NCBI RefSeq assembly: GCF_009617875.1
Contig: NZ_BLAV01000001.1
Span: 496,001-560,000 of the forward strand
Source of the DNA: Prolixibacter sp. NT017
Lineage (GTDB): Bacteria > Bacteroidota > Bacteroidia > Bacteroidales > Prolixibacteraceae
DNA: 64,000 nucleotides
Reading direction: 5' to 3'
Position numbers and translations under genes: made by a program. The notes below the pieces were generated by a model. That model searched no databases, had not been told where the DNA came from, and saw only the letters and a list, made by a program, of their open reading frames with translations. Below, piece by piece: positions 37,061 through 47,207 of the stretch. How positions within the stretch are numbered: the stretch's first letter is position 1; every line of letters begins with the position of its first letter.

Positions 37061-37642
37061 ATGAAAATAGCCATACTGTTGGGAGCTGTCCGTCCCGGAC
37101 GCCAGTCACACAAAGCAGCATACTATCTGGACAAATTGTTAAAAGAAGAGGACATGGAAACGGATGTGATCGATTTGCTGAAAACCCCGCTTCCTGTTTT
37201 TGGCAGTCTCGATGACAGTCCGGCTGCCGGGAAGATCGTCGAAAGTATCCGCCTGCGACTGGAAGAGGCCGATGCCCTGATTTTTGTAACCCCCGAATAC
37301 CAGGGAAGCTTCTCCGGCGCACTAAAGAATACGCTGGACTATTACTGGGCGGAGTTCAAACGGAAGCCCATTGGCGTGGTTTCTACATCGACCGGTAAGA
37401 TGGGCGGAATTAATGCTTCGACCCAACTGCAGCACGTTATTCTGAGCCTGGGTGCTTTTCCCCTTCCGGGTAAATTATTAATTGCCGGAATCCATGAAGC
37501 ATTCGATGATAATTATGAGCCGCAGAATGACTTGATTGTTGAACAGGTCAATCAATTTGTATCGGATTTCTTGTGGTTTGCCGAAGCACTTCATCAAAAG
37601 AAAACAGCAGAAGAAGTAGCTGTTCAATACATGAGAAACTGA
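37061..37642 (+). CDS. NADPH-dependent FMN reductase-like flavoprotein
   Basis: The start at 37061 (MKIAILLGAVRPGRQSHKAA) fits the flavodoxin-like fold; a longer frame begins at 36899 but its extra 54 residues look non-coding. The 193-residue protein has the phosphate-binding loop GAVRPGRQS and the typical FVTPEYQGSFSGALKNTLDY. It reduces flavin or quinone with NADPH. It follows the LuxR-type regulator. Confidence 0.9.
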   Translation: MKIAILLGAVRPGRQSHKAAYYLDKLLKEEDMETDVIDLLKTPLPVFGSLDDSPAAGKIVESIRLRLEEADALIFVTPEYQGSFSGALKNTLDYYWAEFKRKPIGVVSTSTGKMGGINASTQLQHVILSLGAFPLPGKLLIAGIHEAFDDNYEPQNDLIVEQVNQFVSDFLWFAEALHQKKTAEEVAVQYMRN

Positions 37643-37783
37643 TGTGGAAAACCTGTGTATACACCCGTATAAGAAATACAATGTGGGTGAATGCAGGGTT
37701 TCTAAGTCAATGAAGAAATCTTTTCGACGATCGTCGACCTTTTTAAGTCCGGATAATAGTCCTGATTTTTTGGTATAAAAAGA

Positions 37784-37814
37784 TACCCCTGATTCCAGGC
37801 AGGAACCAGGGGCA
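37784..37814 (-). terminator. Terminator of the M3 peptidase gene
   Basis: On the (-) strand a GC-rich hairpin (CCCCTG with CAGGGG) is followed by TATCTTTTT, downstream of the stop at 37848. Confidence 0.75.
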
Positions 37815-37847
37815 ATCCAGGTACTTATTATTTCGGCTAAGAATAAA

Positions 37848-39995
37848 CTATTCTGCTACCAGACCGCGGTTTTTCAGCATCGGTCCGATTTCCGGATCGC
37901 GGCCGCGGAATGCTTTGTACATCTTCTCGTAATCTTCGGTGTTACCACGAGACAAGATCATGTCGCGGAAACGCTGACCGTTGGCGCGGGTCAGACCACC
38001 ATTTTCTTCAAACCATGCATAAGCATCGTCGTCCAGCATTTCGGTCCACAGGTATGCATAGTAGCCAGCTGCATAACCATTTCCCCAGATGTGGAGGAAG
38101 TAAGTGGAGCGGTAACGCGGCGGAACCTGCTCCAGGTTCAGGTGCGTTTTCTGCAGCGCATTGGTCTCAAACTGGTCTACATTCTTGATGGAATCGCCTG
38201 CCGGGATGGTGTGCCATTGCATATCCAGTTCGGCGGCAGCCAGCAATTCAGTCAGAGCGTAACCCTGGTTGAACGTAGCTGATTTCTTGATTTTGTCAAC
38301 CAATTCTTTCGGCATCGGTTTGCCGGTTTTGTAATTCACCGCGTAGTGTTTAAACACTTTCGGGTACATCGCCCAGTGCTCGTTAAACTGAGATGGGAAT
38401 TCCACAAAGTCGCGGGCAACTGCTGTTCCTGAAAGGCTGGGATACTCCTGATCGGCGAAGAAGCCGTGAAGGGCGTGACCGAACTCGTGGAACATAGTGG
38501 TTACGTCGTCGAAGCTCAGCAATGCTGGTTGTCCTTCAGCAGGTTTGGTGAAGTTGCAAACGTTGTAAATAACCGGCTTAGTACCTAACAATTTAGACTG
38601 TCCGATGATGTTATCCATCCAGGCACCGCCCGATTTGTTGTCGCGTTTGAAGTAGTCGCAATAGAACAAACCGATGGTGGTACTGTCTTTGTCAATCACG
38701 TCGAATACACGAACATCCTTCTGGTAAACCGGAATGTCATGACGCTCTTTGAAAGTCAGTCCGTACAGTTCGTGAGCGGCATAGAACACACCATTTTCCA
38801 GTACGTTGTTCAGCTCAAAATAGGGTTTGATCTGGTTTTCGTCGAGATCGTATTTGGCTTTCCGCACTTTTTCAGCATAGAAGTTCCAGTCCCATGGCTG
38901 CAGTTTGAAACCGCCTTTGTTTTTGTCGATGACTTTCTGGATTTCGGCTGCTTCACGTTCTGCTTTCGCGGTAGCGGCAGGAACCAGTTTGCCGAGGAAT
39001 TTTTCTACTGCTTCGGGAGTTTTAGCCATCTGGTCCTGCAGTTTCCAGGCAGCAAAGTTTTTGTAACCGAGCAATTGGGCCTGGTCGGCACGGATTTCCG
39101 CTAAGCGGGAAATGATGGCGCGGGTATCGTTTTTATCGCCTTGCTCGGCACGGGTCCAGGAGTGCTCGAACAGTTCGTGACGAACCTTGCGGTTGGTCAA
39201 CGACTGGAGATCCGGCTGCTGCGTGGTGTTCTGCAGCGGAATCAGGTATTTACCATCCTGCTTGTCGGCTTTGGCATCTTGTGCTGCCGTTTGAATTTCG
39301 GCGTTCGACAGTCCAGCCAGTTTTTCCTTGTTATCTACGACCAGGGCTCCGGCTTTGGCTGCAGCCAGAAGACGGTTGGTGAACTGGGCGCTAAGCGTTG
39401 CTTCCTCTTCGTTCAGTTTTTTCAATTTCGCCTTGTCGGCATCCGAAAGATTCGCTCCGGCCAGTTGGAACTGCTGATAATAATACTCTACCAGCTTTTT
39501 CGATTCCGGATCGAGATTCAATGTGTCACGCTCGTTGTAAATCGTTTTTACGCGCTTAAAGAGTTTGCTATTGAGGTAAATGGCATCGTGGTGAGCTGCC
39601 AGTTTTGGCGCCTCTTCTTCGCCAATTTTTTGAATGGTAGGATTGGTATTGGCACCTGCCAACAGGTTAAATACGCCATAAACGCGGTTCAATAGCTGAC
39701 CGGTTTTTTCCATGGCTACCAGGGTGTTGTCAAACGTCGGAGCTTCCGGATTGTTGGCAATTTTCTCAATGGCAGCCAGTTGTTCTTTCATGCCTTCCTC
39801 CATGGCAGGCTGAAAATCGCTGTCTTTGATTTTGGTGAAATCCGGGGCGCCGTAGGGCAAGGTGCTGGGTTTCATAAAGGGGTTGTTCTTCAAATCGGTG
39901 GTTTTAGAATTGGCTGATTTGCCGTTGTTGCCATTGCTGCAGGAGGTTATCACAACCGCCAGCGCAATCAGCAAAAAAGAAAGATGTCGTTTCAT
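37848..39995 (-). CDS. dcp: M3-family peptidyl-dipeptidase (Dcp-like), lipoprotein
   Basis: The 715-residue protein starts with a lipoprotein leader (MKRHLSFLLIALAVVITSCS), so it is membrane-anchored in the periplasm or outer membrane. The zinc site is TMFHEFGHALHGFF (HEFGH at residues 503-507, Glu504 catalytic), with the third ligand in the following helix. N-terminal text (AIEKIANNPEAPTFDNTLVA) is typical of M3 Dcp/oligopeptidase A. It removes dipeptides from peptide C-termini. It is transcribed divergently from the DUF6377 regulator. Confidence 0.92.
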   Translation of the reverse strand: MKRHLSFLLIALAVVITSCSNGNNGKSANSKTTDLKNNPFMKPSTLPYGAPDFTKIKDSDFQPAMEEGMKEQLAAIEKIANNPEAPTFDNTLVAMEKTGQLLNRVYGVFNLLAGANTNPTIQKIGEEEAPKLAAHHDAIYLNSKLFKRVKTIYNERDTLNLDPESKKLVEYYYQQFQLAGANLSDADKAKLKKLNEEEATLSAQFTNRLLAAAKAGALVVDNKEKLAGLSNAEIQTAAQDAKADKQDGKYLIPLQNTTQQPDLQSLTNRKVRHELFEHSWTRAEQGDKNDTRAIISRLAEIRADQAQLLGYKNFAAWKLQDQMAKTPEAVEKFLGKLVPAATAKAEREAAEIQKVIDKNKGGFKLQPWDWNFYAEKVRKAKYDLDENQIKPYFELNNVLENGVFYAAHELYGLTFKERHDIPVYQKDVRVFDVIDKDSTTIGLFYCDYFKRDNKSGGAWMDNIIGQSKLLGTKPVIYNVCNFTKPAEGQPALLSFDDVTTMFHEFGHALHGFFADQEYPSLSGTAVARDFVEFPSQFNEHWAMYPKVFKHYAVNYKTGKPMPKELVDKIKKSATFNQGYALTELLAAAELDMQWHTIPAGDSIKNVDQFETNALQKTHLNLEQVPPRYRSTYFLHIWGNGYAAGYYAYLWTEMLDDDAYAWFEENGGLTRANGQRFRDMILSRGNTEDYEKMYKAFRGRDPEIGPMLKNRGLVAE

Positions 39996-40373
39996 GTGTT
40001 TGTCTTTTACTTTTTAAATTACCACATGGAATTCGCATGATTGGAAAATACTTATTTCTATTGGTATTTCGAAGAATCATGCTCATTTCATTCTGTCTGT
40101 TTTAAAATTTGAATGAATAAATGCGTCTGTATTGGCTCCCATCTAACGGGGAGTGTTAGAAAGAGTCGTTCTAAATAACCAACGAAAATAAAAAAATATG
40201 TTGGGAATATCCCTGATGAATGATGGGATGTGAATATGCTTCATGACATGATAACTAAAATCGGACCTTTATGTTTGATCTAAACGATTCACTTATTGTC
40301 AAATAAAGTATATTTGAAGACTTCTGTTAATTCATCGTATCAAAGACCTGTTATTGTTTTTTAATTTTGCAGA
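39996..40373. other. Divergent promoter region
   Basis: This 378-bp AT-rich gap separates the M3 peptidase (-) and the DUF6377 regulator (+). TAATTTTG at 40362-40369 matches the Bacteroidota -7 box (TAnnTTTG) but lies only 4 bp before the regulator ATG. I see no hairpin or small gene. Confidence 0.45.
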
Positions 40374-42029
40374 ATGAGGAAGTTACTGTTGTTGCTTATT
40401 CTTTTCGCAGGAAGCTGGCAGATGACCATGGCCAGCGAGATTGATTCGTTGTTACATCAGCTGGATGTAACCATGAAGCAGCGAAAGCAATATGAACAAG
40501 TAAAGCTGCAAAAGATAAAGAGCATCAAAAGCTTACTCAATGATCCGGGATTGAGTTCGTCTCAACGGTATTACATTAATAACCGTATCCTTGATGAGTA
40601 TATCCCGTTCAACTTCGATTCGGCCCTCCACTACATCGACCTGAATTTCCAGCTGGCCCGTGACCTGGATAATGAAACGATGCTGAATGAGACCCGCATT
40701 AACCTTTCGGGAATTCTGGCTTCATCGGGCAGGTACAAAGAGGCGCTGGATATTTTGCACGAAGTCGATCGGAAACACCTTTCGGAAAAACTATTACCGA
40801 ATTACTACCACGATTTCATGCACGTGTATTCCGACCTGAACGTATATAACCAGGTGAAGGAAAATGCAGGTAAATACTACAAGTTGTATAAAGCCTACCG
40901 TGATTCGGTGGTGAAGCTGCTCGACCCAAACTCGGAAGCTTACCTGGCCATCGAGGAAAAACAGTACCGGGATGCCGGTGAATATGATTCGTGTCGCTGG
41001 GTGAACAGCAAGCGTTTGGCGATGACGCAGATGGGAACCCGGGAGTATTCGATGATTACGTTCGATCGTTCCTTGTCCTATCAGCTGCAAAACAATACAG
41101 AAAAACGCGAAAAATACCTGATTCTGTCGGCGATGTCCGATATCCGGGCGGCGGTGAAAGACAATGCATCGATGGCAGCGCTTTCGACAATCCTCTACCA
41201 TCAAAATAAAATTGATCGGGCTTACGAGTACATCAAGTTCTCATTCGAAGATGCGGCTTATTTCAACTCGCGGCTTCGGTACATGCAGATATCGAACATT
41301 CTGCCCGTGGTGACAGCAGCTTATCAAAAGAAAAGCGATAAGCAAAAGGCACACCTGCGCAACCTGCTTATTATCATTAGTCTGCTGTCGGTTGTGTTGT
41401 TGCTCTCCATATTATTTATTTACAGTCAGGTGAAGAAATTGGCCCGTGCCCGGAAGGATTTGCAGGCCGTCAATCTGAAACTTCGTGATTTGAACGGCCA
41501 TCTTTCCGAAGCGAATACTCAGCTGAATGAGTTGAACAGCCAACTTTCTGAATCGAATCATGTGAAGGAACAATACATCGGCAGCTTCTTCAGCATTTGC
41601 TCCGATTATATCGATAAGCTTGATGGCTTCCGCCGGAATGTGAACAAGCAAATTGCCGACCGGGAAGTGTCGGAACTGTTCGAGCGAACCAAATCGAAGC
41701 GTTTGATCGAAGACGAAATCCGGGAGTTTTACGATAATTTCGATCATACCTTCCTGCAGATTTATCCCACTTTCGTGGAAGAATTCAACGCCTTGTTGAA
41801 AGAGGATGAGCAAATTACCGTGAAGAAGGGCGAAATGCTAAATACCGAACTGCGCATTTTCGCTTTAATCCGGCTGGGAATCTCCGATAGTGCCGCCATC
41901 GCCAAGCTTTTACGCTATTCGGTAAACACCATTTATAATTACCGGGTGAAAGTGAAAAACAGGGCTGTCGTTCCCCGCGACGACTTCGAAGATTACGTGA
42001 TGAAAATCGGAGAATTTTCAAGCGAATAG
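40374..42029 (+). CDS. DUF6377-type PUL regulator (signal peptide, TPR, membrane helix, HTH)
   Basis: The 551-residue protein starts with a signal peptide, followed by about 300 residues of TPR-like helices (QRYYINNRILDEYIPFNFDS, SSGRYKEALDILHEVDRKH). A membrane helix near residues 328-350 (NLLIIISLLSVVLLLSILFI) comes next, then a coiled coil with repeated NxQLNELNSQLSE text, and a C-terminal HTH-like end (LRIFALIRLGISDSAAIAKL, LRYSVNTIYNYRVKVK). This fits DUF6377 regulators that sense a glycan in the periplasm and control an adjacent SusCD operon. SusC begins 562 bp downstream. Confidence 0.85.
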   Translation: MRKLLLLLILFAGSWQMTMASEIDSLLHQLDVTMKQRKQYEQVKLQKIKSIKSLLNDPGLSSSQRYYINNRILDEYIPFNFDSALHYIDLNFQLARDLDNETMLNETRINLSGILASSGRYKEALDILHEVDRKHLSEKLLPNYYHDFMHVYSDLNVYNQVKENAGKYYKLYKAYRDSVVKLLDPNSEAYLAIEEKQYRDAGEYDSCRWVNSKRLAMTQMGTREYSMITFDRSLSYQLQNNTEKREKYLILSAMSDIRAAVKDNASMAALSTILYHQNKIDRAYEYIKFSFEDAAYFNSRLRYMQISNILPVVTAAYQKKSDKQKAHLRNLLIIISLLSVVLLLSILFIYSQVKKLARARKDLQAVNLKLRDLNGHLSEANTQLNELNSQLSESNHVKEQYIGSFFSICSDYIDKLDGFRRNVNKQIADREVSELFERTKSKRLIEDEIREFYDNFDHTFLQIYPTFVEEFNALLKEDEQITVKKGEMLNTELRIFALIRLGISDSAAIAKLLRYSVNTIYNYRVKVKNRAVVPRDDFEDYVMKIGEFSSE

Positions 42030-42591
42030 CAGACCGAAATTTCCCCCCTTTTTTACGTCTGAGAGGTAAATTTGTACTCATTTCGGGTTTAAACCATCCA
42101 CTTTTTTTGAATCTCCGAAAAAATGCAAGTGCCATAAAATGAGACAATAATCATTTTAGATGTCCTACTTTTATCTATATTTTCCCTACCGTCATTCGTA
42201 ATTCCTTCCCAATCTCATTCTATTTACCATCGCTTTAAAACCTGAAAATCGGGTGGAGCTTTTTGATATTCCGTCAGACAACCAATTGGGCACAATTGCT
42301 AACTTAAAATTACAATCGCTATGAAGAAGACGTTAAACACATCGGTGTGTGAAACCATCCTGTTTTGTCCTTTCGTTACGGGGCTAGCATAGGCCTACCA
42401 AAGAGGGATAAAAACTCCGATAAACTTTTCGAGTTGAATACAGCTATTCCGGCGGAAATCTGCAGCCGGTAACGAGAAAGAATTGCATCTGAATGTCAGG
42501 CTGCGTCTGGCAACGGGCGGGCGAAAGTTATGTGTTATAGCATAATGCGCGGATAGCCTGATAATGCAATGGAAGGTAAACAAATAATCCT
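42030..42591. other. SusC upstream region with a possible 23-codon ORF
   Basis: The gap between regulator and SusC is 562 bp. A short ORF at 42321-42392 (MKKTLNTSVCETILFCPFVT and three more residues) starts at an ATG with an A-rich leader, but there is no other support for it. The region should contain the susC promoter and a long 5' leader, and no clear terminator hairpin is seen. Confidence 0.4.
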
Positions 42592-45567
42592 ATGAAAAAA
42601 GAAAAAACAATGACGTTCTTGAAAATTCGTCTCTGGCATAAATCTGTTTTATGCCTTCTGGCAGGATTGCTCCTGTCGGTAAGTTCGTATGCACAGCAAC
42701 GAACGATTACAGGAACTGTGACGGACAAATCCGGGGAGCCCATTCCTTCGGTTACCGTTATGGTGAAAGGAACATCAACTGGTACTATCACCAATTTTGA
42801 TGGACAGTATTCCCTTTCGGGAGATATTCCTGCTGATGGTGTGCTCACTTTCAGTTTTATTGGTATGAAGACCAAAGACGTGAGCATTGGCAATCGCGCA
42901 ACCATTGATGTGACCATGGAAGAGAATGTAACGGGCCTCGATGAAGTGGTGGTGGTTGGTTATGGTACTCAGCAGAAAAAAGATGTAACCGGATCTGTTG
43001 CCATGGTCGATTCCAAACAGATGGACTCGCGACCCAATACGCAAATGGGGGCACTCATCGAAGGTAAAGCGGCCGGCGTACAGGTACTTTCCAGTTCTGG
43101 AAAACCTTCTCAGGGATTTAGTATTCGCATTCGCGGAACGAACTCCATTACTGCCGGAAGTGAGCCGCTTTACGTGGTCGACGGTGTACCGACAACCGAT
43201 ACCCGTTCCATAAATCCGGCTGACATTCAGAGTATTTCAATCCTGAAAGATGCTTCTTCGGCAGCTATTTATGGTGCTCAGGGAGCAAACGGTGTTGTGT
43301 TGATTACAACCTATAAAGGAACTACCGATCGCCCGACCGTGAAACTGGATGTGTACAATGGTTTCTCCCAGGTATGGAGAACCTTGCCGGTATTGAACGG
43401 TGAGCAATATCGCGACCTGATGACCGAAATGGGAAAAAACACCGACTGGTCGTTGTATACTCACAATACCGACTGGCAGAAAGAGATTTTCCAGAACGGA
43501 CGTTCACAAAATTATCAGTTGTCCGTTTCCGGAAAAAGCAATAAAACTTCTTACTACATGTCAGGCGGCTGGGTTGAACAGGTTGGTGCTGTCCGCAGTG
43601 CGCAGATGAACCGCTACAACTTCAAAATCAACCTCGACCAGGAAGTGAATAAGTGGCTGACCGTGGGAACCCGCATGGCTTACTCGGTTTATTCGGATGT
43701 GGACGTGAATGATAACCAGGGTGTAGACAAAGGCGGTGTACTGCTTGGAGCGTTAACAACTCCCCCTGTTATTGGCATTTATAATCCGGATGGAACGTTT
43801 ACCAGCAACCCATTCCAAAACTGGGAAAACCCGATTGCCAGCACCGATGGTTCGAATCGCAAATACAAGAGCCAGCGAATACTGGGGAATGTGTATGCTA
43901 AAATCGATTTCCTGAAAGATTTTAGTTTTAAAACGAATCTGGGTATCGATGATCGCAATGAAATTTACGATTATTTCCTCGATCCGTTCCTGACCAGCTA
44001 CGGTCGTGCTTTGAACGGACAGGGAATTAACAATACCAACAAAACCAGCTACTACATTTGGGATAACACTTTGACTTTCAATAAAACGTTAGGCTCACAC
44101 AAAATCGAAGCATTAGCCGGTAGTGTTATCCAGGAGTTTTACTGGGAAAACGCCCATATCGAAACCCGCAACTTTTCCGGCAACGGTGTTCAGACAACCA
44201 ATGGTGGTTCTGAAATGATTGCGGCGTCTTCCGATAAGGCTAAAAAGCGGAATACTTCCTTTCTGGGACGTATCAACTACAGTTTCAAAGACAAGTATCT
44301 GCTGACCGTTAACTTCCGTGCCGATGCTTCCAGTGTTTTCGGTCCGGACAACCGTTGGGGATATTTCCCATCATCATCCATCGGATGGCGTATTTCGCAG
44401 GAACCGTTCATGCAGGACCTGAGTTTCCTCGACGACCTGAAATTACGTGCCGGTTGGGGTGTTGTTGGTAACGACCAGATTACAAACTATGCCTGGTTTG
44501 GACGCGTAGGAAGTGGAGCTAATTATCCGATTGGTGGTTCTACACTGCCAGGAACATATCCTTCTTCGGTAGAAAACCGGAACTTGAAATGGGAGCAGTC
44601 GGAACAGACCAACGTAGGTCTTGATTTGTCTGTTTTTCGCGGACGCATCCGGTTTTCAGCTGATGCTTATATCCGGAACACCAGCGACCTGTTGTTGAAT
44701 GCACCGCTGCCCCGCAGTACCGGGTTCGATTCAGCTATCCAGAACGTAGGCAAACTGCAGAACAAAGGCCTGGAATTCAATTTGACTACGGTCAACGTGA
44801 AGAAAGCCATCAACTGGTCAACGAATTTCAATATCTCCTTCAACCGGAACAAAGTCGTTGATTTGGTTGGACAAGAGATCTTTGCCGGAGGTATTACGAA
44901 CCGTGGCGATGCCAGCCTGGTGAAAGAAGGCCTGCCGCTCGGAACACTCTTCGGCTATGTTTGGGGTGGTGTTGACCCGCAGACCGGTAATGCTTATTAC
45001 ATCGCTAAAGATGGCTCCAGTACTTTCACGCCTTCGGCTGACGATCGCGTAGTGATTGGTGACGCCAACCCGAAATTCATTTACGGTATGACCAACAACG
45101 TCAGCTATAAATCACTGTCTTTGTCCGTATTCCTGCAAGGTTCGCAAGGAAACGATATGTTGAATGCTTCCCGCATGGAGATTGAAGGCATGACCGGCCC
45201 GCAGAACCAGTCGACGGCTGTACTGCGCCGCTGGAGACAACCCGGTGACCAGACTGATATTCCGAAAGCCAGCTGGGGGAGCTATGATAACTCACGTATT
45301 TCCAGCCGTTTTATCGAAGATGGTTCTTACCTCCGTTTGAAAACAGTTACCCTGAGCTACCAACTGCCGAAAGCATGGACGGACAAAGTGAAGATGCAGA
45401 ACGTGAAGGTGTATGCCACCGGCGAAAACCTCTGGACATTGACTGACTACTCTGGATTTGACCCGGAGGTGAACGCCTTCGGAACTTCCAATACGGCAAA
45501 AGGCATCGATTATGGTACGTATCCACAGACCCGGAACATCATCTTTGGTTTAAATATAACTTTCTAA
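42592..45567 (+). CDS. susC: SusC-like TonB-dependent outer-membrane transporter
   Basis: The 991-residue protein has a signal peptide (cleavage near residue 35), a carboxypeptidase-like domain (RTITGTVTDKSGEPIPSVTV), the SusC signature DEVVVVGYGTQQKKDVTGSV, a plug domain (GTNSITAGSEPLYVVDGVP) and a large barrel ending in IIFGLNITF. It imports glycan oligosaccharides through the outer membrane with energy from TonB. SusD follows 13 bp later. Confidence 0.95.
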   Translation: MKKEKTMTFLKIRLWHKSVLCLLAGLLLSVSSYAQQRTITGTVTDKSGEPIPSVTVMVKGTSTGTITNFDGQYSLSGDIPADGVLTFSFIGMKTKDVSIGNRATIDVTMEENVTGLDEVVVVGYGTQQKKDVTGSVAMVDSKQMDSRPNTQMGALIEGKAAGVQVLSSSGKPSQGFSIRIRGTNSITAGSEPLYVVDGVPTTDTRSINPADIQSISILKDASSAAIYGAQGANGVVLITTYKGTTDRPTVKLDVYNGFSQVWRTLPVLNGEQYRDLMTEMGKNTDWSLYTHNTDWQKEIFQNGRSQNYQLSVSGKSNKTSYYMSGGWVEQVGAVRSAQMNRYNFKINLDQEVNKWLTVGTRMAYSVYSDVDVNDNQGVDKGGVLLGALTTPPVIGIYNPDGTFTSNPFQNWENPIASTDGSNRKYKSQRILGNVYAKIDFLKDFSFKTNLGIDDRNEIYDYFLDPFLTSYGRALNGQGINNTNKTSYYIWDNTLTFNKTLGSHKIEALAGSVIQEFYWENAHIETRNFSGNGVQTTNGGSEMIAASSDKAKKRNTSFLGRINYSFKDKYLLTVNFRADASSVFGPDNRWGYFPSSSIGWRISQEPFMQDLSFLDDLKLRAGWGVVGNDQITNYAWFGRVGSGANYPIGGSTLPGTYPSSVENRNLKWEQSEQTNVGLDLSVFRGRIRFSADAYIRNTSDLLLNAPLPRSTGFDSAIQNVGKLQNKGLEFNLTTVNVKKAINWSTNFNISFNRNKVVDLVGQEIFAGGITNRGDASLVKEGLPLGTLFGYVWGGVDPQTGNAYYIAKDGSSTFTPSADDRVVIGDANPKFIYGMTNNVSYKSLSLSVFLQGSQGNDMLNASRMEIEGMTGPQNQSTAVLRRWRQPGDQTDIPKASWGSYDNSRISSRFIEDGSYLRLKTVTLSYQLPKAWTDKVKMQNVKVYATGENLWTLTDYSGFDPEVNAFGTSNTAKGIDYGTYPQTRNIIFGLNITF

Positions 45568-45580
45568 AAAAGATAGAGAT

Positions 45581-47071
45581 ATGAATTTTCATTCATTCAA
45601 AAAATATATCCTCAGCGCAGCGATCCTCTTTTTGGCGGCTGCCTGTGACAACTATCTCGATTTGACTCCCATCTCGGAAGAGACGAGTGGCAGTGCCTAT
45701 TCTACCGCCAATCAAATCGAGGCCGCACTGACCGGTGCGTATGAGACTTTTCAGTCGTCTGACTACTATGTGTGGGATCAGATTCTGTTGGAAGATGTTC
45801 GTACGGATAATGACTATGCCGGAGGAGATAACCCGGAGATTTTTGCCATTGATCTATTCAATATCACCCCCACGAATAGTCGTATACTGGGGTGGTGGTC
45901 GTCTCTCTATAATGGGATTCTGAAGGCCAACACCGTACTTGACCGGCTACCGGACGTTACCGATCCCAAACTGACCGACGAGCGCAGACAGCAGATTAAG
46001 GGAGAAGCTCTGTTTCTGAGAGCGCTGCACTACTACAACCTGGCAAAAAACTGGGGCGGGGTACCCCTGGTTCTCGAATCGACCACAACGACCGATCCGG
46101 GTAAAACACAACTGCCTCGTGCTACCGAAGCAGAAGTGTATGCTCAGATTCTGAAAGATCTGGACGCAGCAGCCAAACTGTTACCGGATACATACGGTAG
46201 CGATGCAACGGTGAACAAGGCCCGTGCCACTGCCGGTGCTGCTTATGCGCTTGCCGCGAAAGCCTGTGCTCAGGAACCAGCACATGACTATGCCAAAGCG
46301 TTGGAATACATTGCCAAAGTGGAAGCCAGCACCGCCAATTACCGTTTGCTGGATAACTATGCAGACCTGTTCGATGGTAATCATTACAACAATGCCGAAT
46401 CGATTCTGGAAGTACAATACACCGGCGGAAGTGAAGGAAACTGGGCCCCGCAGATGATGTTGCCTCCGTCGCTGAGTGGCGACACCTGGCGGAAATTTGT
46501 TGTCCCGTCGCATAACCTGATTGATGCTTACGATGCAGAAGGCGATGTAGTGCGGAAAAACGCCAGCGTTATTTTCGAAAAAGTGAACGACTGGATTGAT
46601 GAATATTGGGGCAATGCCAAAGGCAGCAGCATCCCGTTTGCCTACAAAATGAAGAACGCGATGGGATGGGCCAGTACCGACCGGTTGTACATTCTTCGTT
46701 ACGGAGACATTGTCTTGCTGAAAGCAGAAGCTTTGAACGAAACCGGTGACTTGACCGATGCAGCTGCTGAGGTAAATAAAATCCGCGCCCGCGTAAACCT
46801 GGCACCACTGACTGCCGCGCAAACGGCTACGAAAGATGCCTTGCGTACGGCGATTCTCAACGAACGCCGTCTGGAGCTGGCCCAGGAAGGACAGCGTTGG
46901 GATGATCTGAAACGTCACAACCTGGTGGTTTCGACCATGAACAACCTGCAGGAAATTGACCTTAGGACTGGTCAGCCTACACCGTATAATGCAACGGAAG
47001 CCAAAACTCTGCTCCCGATTCCGCAGCAGGAACTTGACAGAAACCCGCAGCTGGAGCAGAATCCGCTTTAG
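45581..47071 (+). CDS. susD: SusD/RagB-like surface glycan-binding lipoprotein
   Basis: The 496-residue protein has a lipobox (LFLAAACDNY), the SusD N-terminal text (YLDLTPISEETSGSAYSTAN) and TPR-type helices (KGEALFLRALHYYNLAKNWG). The C-terminal ILNERRLELAQEGQRWDDLK is diagnostic of RagB/SusD. It forms the lid of the SusC transporter. It is cotranscribed with SusC. Confidence 0.95.
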   Translation: MNFHSFKKYILSAAILFLAAACDNYLDLTPISEETSGSAYSTANQIEAALTGAYETFQSSDYYVWDQILLEDVRTDNDYAGGDNPEIFAIDLFNITPTNSRILGWWSSLYNGILKANTVLDRLPDVTDPKLTDERRQQIKGEALFLRALHYYNLAKNWGGVPLVLESTTTTDPGKTQLPRATEAEVYAQILKDLDAAAKLLPDTYGSDATVNKARATAGAAYALAAKACAQEPAHDYAKALEYIAKVEASTANYRLLDNYADLFDGNHYNNAESILEVQYTGGSEGNWAPQMMLPPSLSGDTWRKFVVPSHNLIDAYDAEGDVVRKNASVIFEKVNDWIDEYWGNAKGSSIPFAYKMKNAMGWASTDRLYILRYGDIVLLKAEALNETGDLTDAAAEVNKIRARVNLAPLTAAQTATKDALRTAILNERRLELAQEGQRWDDLKRHNLVVSTMNNLQEIDLRTGQPTPYNATEAKTLLPIPQQELDRNPQLEQNPL

Positions 47072-47207
47072 TACTGGATAATATTGAAATTTATGTTACA
47101 TGAAAGGACATGGAAGGGTGGTTGCTAGTTGGACTCTCCATTCAGGAGGACAACGAATTTAAGGGCATTTATGGTGACGCCCGGACCATGTCTCTTTCAA
47201 ACAACAA

